Of a DNA stretch of 64,000 nucleotides, positions 55,491 through 64,000 are shown piece after piece. Under the pieces are notes generated by a model. The model saw only the letters and a list, made by a program, of their open reading frames with translations, was not told the origin of the DNA and searched no databases. The first letter of the stretch is position 1. The number at the start of each line of letters is the position of its first letter. The stretch comes from Pestalotiopsis fici W106-1 (Eukaryota; Ascomycota; Sordariomycetes; Amphisphaeriales; Sporocadaceae), in NCBI RefSeq assembly GCF_000516985.1, contig NW_006917095.1, forward strand, positions 3,732,942 through 3,796,941, written 5' to 3'. A program made the position numbers and the translations under genes.

Positions 55491-56260
55491 AACGACGACG
55501 TTTTAGTCATCCGTGAAATGAGACCCCGACATTGATACCCTCCTTGTTGATAATTGCATAGCTTATTATAGCATCAGCTATGGCGTCAATTGATTTCTTT
55601 TCTCTTTTTCCTTTTCTTGCTTTTTTCTTCTCGGATACGTTGAAATGACGCAGCACGGTCAATTCTGGCATAAAAGTACGTGGCCTTTCGGCCCTTGTTC
55701 ACCGGAAACATCGAAGCGGCGACATTTAGACAAAGTATTCATTGATAAAGCTGAATAAACTCATTGTCGAGAGCTACATGAACATGTTGCAGGCAAAACA
55801 TGCTTGTCAAGAATACCCAAGATTGATCTGCTGAACATACCTGCGTAGCACTAGATGACGTTTCTAGCCGAAAGTCTTTCAGTTCAGGAGTTGTTCTTCC
55901 GGATGTTTATGGCGTCTGCTTATTTGGCCCAAGCAATCAATATTTGTGTTTTGTAATTGCGCGGAATCGACATATATTTTGCACATATATCGTCTGTCCA
56001 TCTGTTCAAGTTGACGCTCCAGCAGGACTCCTCCAAGCTGTCCGGCCCCCCTGTTAGACCTTTGGACACCCGAGGAATTAGCGCTCCCGATCACTGCAAA
56101 CCTAGCGCAGGGACCGATCGCAACAGCCTGAGTGACATCACCACTTGCTTTATTAAACACCACTGAGCTTCCATCATGTTCAAATAAACGGGCATAGCAG
56201 CTAATTGCCGTGTATTGTCACATTCTCCCCACATATCACTTTATTGAACTTGAATCGCGG
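55491..56260. other. Intergenic, no gene seen
   Basis: About 770 bp of 3' flank and promoter between two plus-strand genes. Nothing coding recognised. Confidence 0.6.
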
Positions 56261-57568
56261 ATGTTCATGCTCAAAGCGTTGTCAGCAGACCGACAAATCA
56301 TCAAGTTGTTCACCACATCAAAGCGAGTTATGGCACGCAGTGCAATCAACGCTGAGAGCGGCGCACCTCGGCGAAGTCAGAGAAATATCAAGGCCAACAG
56401 CACAAGCAACGGGACTATAAAAAATGAGGCAGATTTGTCTGACCCTTACCCTCATGCTAATCACAAAGCTACCGCAACAACTCCAAAGAGTGGCAGAGTG
56501 AAGCGGGTGAAACCAGAGGAGGAGCCAGGCCTAGGAGCCCCTGAAGCATTGGAATCATCCACTCCAAAGTCGCGTAAAAGAATCAAGAGGGAAGCCAGCG
56601 CAAGTGAGAACGTGAAAGAAGAGTCGCCAAGTCCAAGGAAGGTCAAGAAAGAAAAGACCAAAGCCGACAAGGCAGCAGATTTACAAGCGAAAAAGCTAAA
56701 GCAGTATGCACAATTTAGCAAAGCATCACCCTTTCCAGACTTTGCGCACCCGACTCCCGAGGAATGCAAATTGGCGCGCAAGATTCTCGTGAACCTTCAT
56801 GGCGACCGCCAGCGGCCAGAGGAAGTGGTGGCGCCAACAAACCGCGCTGGTTGCGGCGACTCGCGGTCAGTTCTGGATGCGCTCGTGCGGACCATTCTGA
56901 GCCAGAACACGAGCGACAAGAACAGCACGCGTGCCAAGCTGTCCATGGACAAGGCCTACGGCGGTAGCGACAAGTGGGACGCCATTGTCGAAGGTGGACA
57001 GGCCAAGCTGCAGAAGACGATTGAGTCGGGTGGGCTATCGCAATCCAAGTCGCGCGTCATTATCGACATTTTGCAGCAGGCCAAGGCAAAGTACGGCACC
57101 TACTCACTCGACCACCTCTTTGAGGCCAGCGACGAGGATGCTATGCGGGAGATGCTTGCGATGCATGGAGTAGGACCCAAGACGGCCAGCTGCGTGCTTC
57201 TCTTTTGCCTCCGCCGTGAGAGTTTTGCCGTCGACACGCACGTCCACCGAATAACGGGACTCCTGGGCTGGCGGCCACGGGATTGTTCCCGGGAGGAATC
57301 GCACGCCCACCTCGACGCCCGCATCCCTGATGAGGACAAGTACGCCCTGCACATACTCATCATCAACCATGGAAAGCGTTGTGACGAGTGCAAAGCGGGT
57401 GGGAAGAATACAGGCAAATGCGAGCTAAGAAAGGCATTCAGGGGAGGCAAAATCAAGGGTGAGGCGGGTGAGGCCGTCAAGGAGGAAGAGATTGAAAAGA
57501 TCAAGGAAGAGGAGAGCGAGTCAGAGACGGAGAAGGATGCCATTGCGCATGCTGTCGAATCGACTTAG
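56261..57568 (+). CDS. HhH-GPD base-excision DNA glycosylase
   Basis: Single exon, 435 aa from the ATG at 56261. Residues 1-27 (beginning MFMLKALSADRQIIKLFTTS) are basic, hydrophobic and free of acidic residues except one Asp, like a mitochondrial presequence. A second in-frame ATG at 56330 (MARSAINAES) would skip it. Residues 35-150 are Lys/Ser/Pro-rich with nuclear-signal-like KSRKRIKR and KVKKEK. The HhH-GPD domain covers about 160-390: ILSQNTSDKN (212-221), the helix-hairpin-helix MHGVGPKTASCVLLFC with the presumed catalytic Lys307, and AVDTHVHRITGLLG with catalytic Asp325. Having both Lys and Asp suggests a bifunctional glycosylase/AP lyase like endonuclease III. The usual C-x6-C-x2-C-x5-C iron-sulfur site is not intact; C374, C377 and C387 are present with different spacing. 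The tail is acidic. Confidence 0.89.
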   Translation: MFMLKALSADRQIIKLFTTSKRVMARSAINAESGAPRRSQRNIKANSTSNGTIKNEADLSDPYPHANHKATATTPKSGRVKRVKPEEEPGLGAPEALESSTPKSRKRIKREASASENVKEESPSPRKVKKEKTKADKAADLQAKKLKQYAQFSKASPFPDFAHPTPEECKLARKILVNLHGDRQRPEEVVAPTNRAGCGDSRSVLDALVRTILSQNTSDKNSTRAKLSMDKAYGGSDKWDAIVEGGQAKLQKTIESGGLSQSKSRVIIDILQQAKAKYGTYSLDHLFEASDEDAMREMLAMHGVGPKTASCVLLFCLRRESFAVDTHVHRITGLLGWRPRDCSREESHAHLDARIPDEDKYALHILIINHGKRCDECKAGGKNTGKCELRKAFRGGKIKGEAGEAVKEEEIEKIKEEESESETEKDAIAHAVEST

Positions 57569-59058
57569 ATTTTGTCGGCCAATGAGCAATGGTCCTTTTT
57601 GGGAGAAAGACAATCTAGGCACGAGATATCATATTCACTAATCAGCACTTAGGATGCGATGTTTGGCTTCGAATTACAAGCTTCGGTAGGCACTCTGTAT
57701 CCATGATGGTGCAGGTATATAGGTATATTGATGAATATGTATGTATGTACTAGCCTAATCTTGTTGGGGGCTCGTACCTGTCAGCTCTATCGAATGAGGC
57801 CCCTCCTCCATTGCCGAAAGCGTCCGTGTTGAAGGTGACTCCGGACCAAGGTTTCCTGACCACAATTCCATAATCTCGTCATGCCACGATTAGAGAGTTG
57901 AAAAAGCAAGATTCATGATACGGATGTCTCGATCCCGAATCTTTTGTTATACTAGCTTGCGAATCACCTTTCAATAGTCTTCTGCAGCAATAAAATGGGC
58001 TTGCATGCGATGGGTGTCCCCCCCTATCAGACACCAGACGGGTGGGTGAGCCTCTCATGTACCGTGCCAATGGAAAAGCTTGAATACATGGCCACATTAT
58101 CTCCTTCTGGCAAAGTCTGGTGAATTCGGGTCTAAGCTGTACGACTTCAGGCTCAAATGGGCCCGGAGGATTCCCTATAAGGCAATCGAGGGTGGGCCTA
58201 TACGTTCAGCTGTCGTTCAAAGGTCACGATCTGATGTTTCTTTACTCCATCGACAGCCGCGGAAGCACTTGCTGGGCCCGTTTTTGTTCTTATGACCTCA
58301 GGACGAGATTGCTTGTCGAATGGAGTGTCTAACCGGGGCTTCGTGCAATCGGCAAATAAGTTGAGCATGTCACTTGTCGAGACTGGAGACGGCCGCTCGG
58401 TTCCAGCTCAATCGACCCCTGTACAAATACTGCCGGGGTGCTTGCAGACTATCCACCACCTTGTTGTCAACCAAACTATTCCTTCGCAGGAGTCTAGATC
58501 GTGTAATATTACGAGATGAGAAAAGGAATCAACTGGCTCTGTTTGTGACGATTTCAAGGAGGCGAAATCTTCAACTATTCATGAGAGATATGAAAACTTC
58601 AAGTGATTCACAACAAGGCACAATTTTTGTCACCATTTGACAAGTCCATGTGTAGAATGGCAGAGCGGTACCGGCTGTCGATAGTCATGTAGAAACACCA
58701 CAACTGGTATTTCTAAGAATAAGCCACAGTAAGCGTCTCTTAAGTACGTAGACATTCCACCATCACGGAGCCGCAGGATTCATGCAGCAAGGTACGGATA
58801 CGACACTCCACCGATGATGCAAGTGGCTCAAACTTGTGCAGATAGTCGCGGTCTCTGGCCTGTCCTGCATGGGCCTCATTGGGTTGTGTCCGTATCGTGA
58901 GATTTGTGGCCTGTTTAACTCCGTTCTTCAGCTCGCGTCCTGCGCAAGACTACCATAGAAACTCGAGTACATATATCAGATGCAGGACAGAGCATCATGC
59001 CTGGGCCTCTTCACGTAGGGATCGCTCAAGATTGTCACTCGCGGCGAGTATCACCGAA
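57569..59058. other. Intergenic, no gene seen
   Basis: About 1.5 kb: 3' flank of the glycosylase gene and promoter of the FAD oxidase. The frame preceding the FAD oxidase ATG stays open back to about 58879 but reads like random sequence, so it is taken as non-coding. Confidence 0.55.
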
Positions 59059-60540
59059 ATGCATCTACCGGCCGTGCTCCTGGCGAGCACTCTGTTTTCC
59101 AGCTCCGTAGTCCACGGGCTCTTTACACGTTCAGCTGGAACAGTCGCTTGTGCCAACCTCACATCGTCGCTGGGAGTAGCCAAGGTTGTCTCGACGCCGC
59201 TGAACCCTGAGTATATCGCCACGACGCAGGACTATTGGAACGCTCGACAGAGTGTATACACGCCAGCTTGCATCGTCTACGCCCAGTCCGCACAGGATGT
59301 CTCGGTTTCCCTGAAGGCCATACGAGCGGCTGGCTCTCGGTTTGCCATCAAGTCTGGCGGCCACAATCCAAACAACTTCTTTTCCTCGGTTGACGGGGGT
59401 GTCCTAGTCAGTCTAGAACAGATGACGGGCATGTCCTACGATGCAAGCAGCACTCTAGCATCGTATGAGCCTGGCAGCAACTGGGGCGAGCTCTACGAGT
59501 ACTATCAGCAGTTTGACGTGACTGTTATGGGCGGCCGGCTTGCTGGCGTTGGAAGCGGACTGGCCTTGGGTGGCGGTCTGAGCTACCTCTCACCACAGTA
59601 CGGCGTCGCATGTGACTCGTTCCGTGAGCTCGAGGTCGTCCTCCCGAGCGGTGAGATTGTGACCGCGTCCGAGAGCACAAACGCGGATCTATTTCTGGGC
59701 CTACGGGGCGGAGGTGGAAATGCCTATGGCGTGGTCACAAAGTACACTGTCCAGAGTCGCCCCATTGGCAACTTCTACGCCGGAAACCTCGTGTACCTGT
59801 TTGAGCAATGTGACGCCGTTCTGGAGGCGATTCACGACTTTATTGCGTACAACAATGACTCAAAGGCATCGATCCTGCCCACTTACGAAAAGCTTCCGAC
59901 GCCAGACGTCAATCTGAACCTGGACGAGGCCATTATCCTGTTTGTGGTCTACGATGGCGAGGATCCCGGAACAGCATTTGACAACTTTACCAGTATTCCT
60001 CACATCATAGACACACGCTCGGTCAAGACGTACACGGAGGTGGTCAATATGCCCGTGCCGTTTGTGGCAGAGTTGACCAGGGCCGACAATGTGTTCCGTT
60101 CTGGTGTCCACCATATCGAGGACGAGAGCTACAAGACGGCTCTTGACACGTGGAGGACCTGGGCCGAAGACAACAAGGGGAGCTACATCCACACTGGTCT
60201 CTACCTATACCCGGTCTCGCGTAGTCTGACCGACGCCAGCAAGGCACAGGGCGGCGACGCCATGCAGCTGCCAGACGGGCCGTGGTTCTGGACAGCCTAC
60301 GACCTCGCCACTCCGCCGGGACTCATCGACTCTGTCTATGATGCCATCCAGGACAGCTTCCGGGACATGGTTGCGGCCACGCCCGACGCGGATGATCTGC
60401 CACTGTTCCTTAACGAGGCGGCTTGGGATCAGAACCCATTGTCTACCTTTTCCACTTACAGCGAATTGCAGCAGACTAAGCAAAAGTATGACCCTGATGG
60501 CTTCTTCGCCAACAAGACCGGAGGTTGGTCATTTGCTTGA
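59059..60540 (+). CDS. Secreted berberine-bridge-type FAD-linked oxidase
   Basis: Single exon, 493 aa from the ATG at 59059, which begins a signal peptide (MHLPAVLLASTLFSSSVVHG). The PCMH-type FAD domain covers about residues 65-245: RFAIKSGGHNPNNFFSS has His102 where berberine-bridge enzymes bind FAD covalently, and QYGVACDSFRELEVVLPSG has Cys185 where many bind FAD a second time. GLRGGGGNAYGVVTKYTV closes the domain. The C-terminal BBE element is recognisable as KYDPDGFFANKTGGWSF. Such secreted fungal enzymes oxidise oligosaccharides, or act on alkaloid and polyketide intermediates when in biosynthetic clusters. No cluster is evident here, so a carbohydrate or aromatic-alcohol substrate is equally possible. 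Several NxS/T sites fit secretion. It converges with the aminopeptidase gene on the other strand. Confidence 0.92.
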   Translation: MHLPAVLLASTLFSSSVVHGLFTRSAGTVACANLTSSLGVAKVVSTPLNPEYIATTQDYWNARQSVYTPACIVYAQSAQDVSVSLKAIRAAGSRFAIKSGGHNPNNFFSSVDGGVLVSLEQMTGMSYDASSTLASYEPGSNWGELYEYYQQFDVTVMGGRLAGVGSGLALGGGLSYLSPQYGVACDSFRELEVVLPSGEIVTASESTNADLFLGLRGGGGNAYGVVTKYTVQSRPIGNFYAGNLVYLFEQCDAVLEAIHDFIAYNNDSKASILPTYEKLPTPDVNLNLDEAIILFVVYDGEDPGTAFDNFTSIPHIIDTRSVKTYTEVVNMPVPFVAELTRADNVFRSGVHHIEDESYKTALDTWRTWAEDNKGSYIHTGLYLYPVSRSLTDASKAQGGDAMQLPDGPWFWTAYDLATPPGLIDSVYDAIQDSFRDMVAATPDADDLPLFLNEAAWDQNPLSTFSTYSELQQTKQKYDPDGFFANKTGGWSFA

Positions 60541-60893
60541 GGCCTATGCAATGTTCAAAGCTTGAGAATAAATTCCTAATAGTTAGGCCGGATATTAAGG
60601 GCTGTTAATCGACTTGAAATTATTCCGAAGGACATGTACTGCAGACATGTCAAGTTTGATATATGCTCTTTGTTTACTTAATACTGGTCTACCGAAACTA
60701 CAAGTTCAATCAGACGATATTGAAGAGAAGGATTTCTTGGGTGGGAGCGTGTGGAGTCGGCATCGCAGTAATTACTCCTGGCGAGTCACCGTCAAAGCAA
60801 GATGTGAAAGACCCAAGTGTACCTTGTTTTTATTTTCTACAGCATCCCTCGAATCTTATCATGTACAAGAATATCGACCACAAACTTGCTCTC
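60541..60893. other. Convergent intergenic region
   Basis: 353 bp containing the 3' ends of the FAD oxidase (+) and aminopeptidase (-) transcripts. Nothing else recognised. Confidence 0.6.
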
Positions 60894-62254
60894 CTAAAAG
60901 TACGAGGCCTCGATGAGGAAGCCAACAGTGAACTGTGTTGTCAATATTAGCTATATTCTTGACATGAAATCCTGGATGACTCACCTTGGCGTGCTGGTAG
61001 ACGTGCGGAATGCTGACTGTCGCGACAGTGTCTTGGGATGAGTGGATGTAAGGGCTGGAGTCCTCCATGTTCTCATCACACACGTATGCGGCCGGAAAAC
61101 CGGCGTCTCGGGCGGAAGCACTGGGAACAGTTCAGCGAAATGATCACGCTATGGTCTCGTAATATCTTTGTCAGGGCACCCACTGGTCACTGCAAGCGTA
61201 GCCACATGCATCCGTAGACAGGGGCAGGTCGCTATACACGGGCACGAGCTTCTTCAAAAAGTTGGTTAGACTTGTGTCGACAAAGTCTGTGTAGACGGCA
61301 ATGACGTTGTTGGGCGAGTATCCGGTCATGTCCTGGTTCATGACGGCAAGGACATTGACGCCCGACGTCTTGTAGGACTGCATCACATCACGAGAGCCGA
61401 GACAGCCGCCCTCCTCGCCTACGAGTAACGTTAGTATACATGCTCGTCGGGAAATGTCTCTTTATTTCCCCCCGACTTACCAGAGTAGAAGTGGAATTCA
61501 AGAGTGTTGCCGCCCTTGTACTTGGCCTCGGCAAGGACTCTCAAGGCCTCGAGAATAACAATAATACCCGATGCATTGTCGTCAGCGCCAGGAGCTCTGC
61601 CGTTGGCCGGGCTGCCGATGCTGTCATAGTGCGCAGAGACGACGATGACATCAGTCGAGTTTCCGGGAATGGCGGCAATGACGCTGGGCTGGTTGTACGA
61701 GTGCGTGAACTGCTTGACGGTGATGGCCGAGTTGGCCGAGGCAACATCAACGACGGTGTTGTACATCCACGTGGCACTGGTAGCCGCGTATGATCCCTTG
61801 TAGTAGCGGTTGTAAAACGCGGCCATGGATGTCAGCCATGAGGACAAGGTGGTTTGCTCGACATTGGCAATCAGGGCGTTTGCCTCAGTCTGGTGGCTTG
61901 GAGTAGTTGGAAACGCAGCCGCCTGCACCTCGGCAATGTTCATCATTCTGTCGATGCGGATGGCCTCAAGTTCCTACATGGTAATATCATATTAGAATCA
62001 CCTTGACATGAAAAGTGTAGACTGGGTTGACGTGCCATGGTATCCGTGATGTCGACAAAGCCCAAACCCTTGTAGGTGAACTTTTCATACTTCTCCTCCT
62101 CTGTCATCCAAGTACCGGGATCTTCGTCCGATGACTTGACTAGACGGAGGCCCTCGGCGCGCCTGTCCGGCGACGAGTTGGCCACGGCGCCGAAGGCAGT
62201 GGAGACATTGAGCGCAACGGCTCCGAACAGAGCAAGAGTCGGGATGCGGACCAT
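60894..62254 (-). CDS. Secreted M28 leucine aminopeptidase (LAP1-like)
   Basis: Five exons on the complement: 62036-62254, 61481-61973, 61184-61418, 60985-61120 and 60894-60932, giving 373 aa; introns are 52-63 bp. The first intron (61974-62035) appears to use a GC donor: with it, DITDTM joins ELEAIRID in frame, as the family requires, while nearby GT sites break the frame. A signal peptide (MVRIPTLALFGAVALNVSTA) and propeptide come first. The two-zinc site is complete: His in VVSAHYDS, bridging Asp in GADDNASG, Glu-Glu in SGEEGG, Asp in MNQDMTGY and His in YIHSSQDT. The restored C-terminus (HAK then FTVGFLIEASYF) is typical of the family. It removes N-terminal residues from peptides outside the cell. 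Confidence 0.92.
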
Positions 62255-63595
62255 GTTGTCGGTTCTTTGATAGACCCAGAGTAGACAAAATTCAGAGGAG
62301 CCAACTTGTTTCACAGCCTTTGGTGTCTCGATTGAAACCAGATGATGGGGGCGAGAAATCCCCCATTTGAACAAAAGACCAGGCTCTCAACTTCTCAAGC
62401 GACATGGCTTTTCGTGACCGTCGTCAACAATGGCGATTTCCAACGGCAATCGTATGCACAGAGCCGCCAAGCGCCGTGGTCACCATGATGTGTATATGGC
62501 CTTCTAGAATCGCCTTGGGTTGCTCTTACCAGCTGCCCTCCGCAGCGAAAGCGTCCGCAGCCAAGTCTTTTCATGTTGCACTCGTTGGGGCGCATCGCCG
62601 CTCGCCAAGGCGCTTATCGGTGCTGGAGACAATGTCGGACTGGTTGCCACTGCATAGGGGTTCAGGCATATCACTCTTGGCACTATAAACTAGGAGCGGC
62701 AAACAAAGCTTCTACGTTTGCAACTTTCTCCAGTCGTTGCATCCCTTCAAATTTGCAAACGAGTGCTGCCATTGGAGCAGAGTCATTGTTTCGGGTCGGC
62801 TCGGCGGACCTTGACTACCGTCTCCCATGGTCGCAGATATACTCACGTGGTATGACTTACGCTTAAATCTAATTGTGTCATGCTGCCCAAGCGAAATATT
62901 TTAACATTTCAGATCTTTAAAGGTCTGGAAGTGGCTGCAGCATGGTTCATGCTTCGGACTATAATACATCCCTAGGCTATAGCACCATAGGCTGCTTGGG
63001 TTGAGAGATGCATATGCAGGTCTGTAAGTAGTCATCTGTCTTGTCTCTTTCAAAGACTCAAATTTTACCCTTTGATAACTTTCGAATATATCTACGTCTT
63101 TAGACAAATAAAAAAAAAGAAAAAAGCATTCAAATTAAAGATCAAGGCGATTCATGTCTTTGCATTGTCCGACAGCGTTTGCAAAACCCCTTTCAAGTTT
63201 GTAAAAGGCTCAACGCCAGCTTTTTGAAATGCTCCTTCAATGCACAAAAGTTCTGCACGTAAACCATGTTCGACTAGTACTGAAAGGACTCATTGAATTG
63301 TGACACAGTTACCTGAAATTGCGTTCAAAGGTGCCAAGGTGCTTTCTCACGGTTGCAGGAAAGGAAAAAGAATTTCAACGGATCTTATGTCCATCATATC
63401 ATTGTTCCCAGAGAGGCAGGATATGTAAGTGTCAGCTTCTTCTACAATCAGAAGAAAAGATATTAGTTTCAGACTCTTGGTTATCTCGTGCAAGGAAGAC
63501 TTATTTGCGTAGTATGATCACCAACAAAAAATGAAAGCGTCGACCTGATAGAACGTTCATTTACATTGGAACGGCCATCATTATAGTGAATCAGC
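62255..63595. other. Divergent intergenic region
   Basis: About 1.3 kb serving as promoter DNA for the aminopeptidase (-) and for the partial gene at the right edge (+). No coding exon recognised. Confidence 0.55.
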
Positions 63596-64000
63596 ATGGA
63601 GGAGCGAGAAACAGCTCCCCAGTCTGCGTCAGCGCCCCTCCTAGATGAGGAGGTTGCTGTCGATGAATTCCAGGCCACAGTCGAAGCACAATTGGCCCGC
63701 CATTCTAGTTCTGTCAGAGCTCTCGAACTGCCCGAGAGCGATCAAGATATCACGCTGCAGAATGTCAAGAGAGAGCTCTCCCCGGGGCGCGACGAAGAAT
63801 CGGCCGAGAGGGAGCTCTTACCAGGTATTGAAACCGTCATTGACCTGACTGGAGAAGACGAGGCGGTCCAGCAAGAAGAACATCGGGGTAGCAGCACAGA
63901 TTCTGCTCCTCCAGCTCGCAATTCCATACCTGCACCAGCCGACCAGCTTCAAGTGTTTCAACATAACCCTTCCGAAGTATCCTTGCGACCTGGCATGCTG
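63596..64000 (+). CDS. Partial gene, acidic protein with SUMO-interaction-type motif
   Basis: The frame is open from the ATG at 63596 to the end of the window (135 codons), so the 3' part is missing. The visible N-terminus is acidic and disordered. It contains ETVIDLTGEDE (about residues 85-95), a textbook SUMO-interaction motif: a hydrophobic VIDL core next to acidic residues. Before it lies NVKRELSP, which fits the SUMO-acceptor pattern (hydrophobic-K-x-E). Such segments are common at the N-termini of nuclear proteins, including SUMO-targeted ubiquitin ligases, SNF2-type helicases and repair factors. No catalytic domain is reached, so the identity is open. An intron within the visible part cannot be excluded, but none is needed. 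Confidence 0.62.
   Translation, partial: MEERETAPQSASAPLLDEEVAVDEFQATVEAQLARHSSSVRALELPESDQDITLQNVKRELSPGRDEESAERELLPGIETVIDLTGEDEAVQQEEHRGSSTDSAPPARNSIPAPADQLQVFQHNPSEVSLRPGML

Noticed and set aside
58879..59058. 60-residue N-terminal extension of the FAD oxidase
   Set aside because: It would bury the signal peptide starting at 59059 and has no family-like sequence.
1..64000. tRNA genes, rRNA, CRISPR arrays and intact transposons
   Set aside because: Occasional GTTCGA words lack a cloverleaf context. No rRNA-like sequence, spaced direct-repeat array, transposase or long terminal repeat was seen.

Overview
The window looks like nuclear DNA from a filamentous ascomycete, most likely a Sordariomycete and perhaps Hypocreales. 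Genes carry 1-5 short GT-AG introns of about 45-110 bp. Intergenic stretches of 0.3-9.6 kb separate single-gene transcription units on both strands. The protein families are typically fungal: a Zn(II)2Cys6 regulator, cutinase, a berberine-bridge-type oxidase, a secreted M28 aminopeptidase, a GPI cell-wall protein and fungus-only membrane proteins. I saw no operons, CRISPR arrays, rRNA, convincing tRNA or intact transposon.

Layout. 0.3-1.9 kb: a YOS9/OS-9 ER quality-control lectin (-). 1.9-11.5 kb: a very long gene-poor stretch that ends in the CT-rich, uORF-bearing leader of a C2H2 regulator (11.5-13.7 kb, +). 17.3-19.2 kb and 21.2-22.5 kb: two uncharacterised multi-pass membrane proteins (+). 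23.4-24.3 kb: a membrane-anchored expansin/RlpA-like protein (+). 25.8-29.1 kb: a secreted FMN-dependent 2-hydroxy-acid oxidase and a 3-dehydroshikimate dehydratase (+). 31.5-32.5 kb: a three-repeat, heavily glycosylated GPI protein (+). 33.2-35.5 kb: a large disordered Cys-rich nuclear-type protein (-). 38.4-39.2 kb: a cutinase with CCGAGG promoter boxes (+). 40.0-42.1 kb: an atypical SDR (+) convergent with an NmrA/EasG-like reductase (-). 44.6-47.2 kb: a Zn(II)2Cys6 regulator (+). 47.9-48.6 kb: an AlkB-type dioxygenase (+). 52.7-55.5 kb: a centrosomin-motif protein (+). 56.3-57.6 kb: a HhH-GPD DNA glycosylase (+). 59.1-60.5 kb: a secreted FAD oxidase (+), convergent with an M28 aminopeptidase (60.9-62.3 kb, -). 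63.6 kb to the right edge: the 5' end of a gene encoding a SUMO-interaction-type motif.

Functional themes. Several products face the cell surface or outside: the cutinase, aminopeptidase, FAD oxidase, FMN oxidase, GPI repeat protein and anchored expansin-like protein. That fits a saprotroph, or a plant- or insect-associated fungus. The rest are housekeeping or regulatory: ER-associated degradation, DNA repair, microtubule organisation and transcription. I see no complete biosynthetic or catabolic cluster. The closest to an undescribed system is the GPI repeat protein at 31.5 kb, where three modules share an exact C-x56-C frame and three in-register N-glycosylation sites each. Gene models were built by reading splice sites and frames by eye. 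No database search was possible, so family names rest on recognised motifs.
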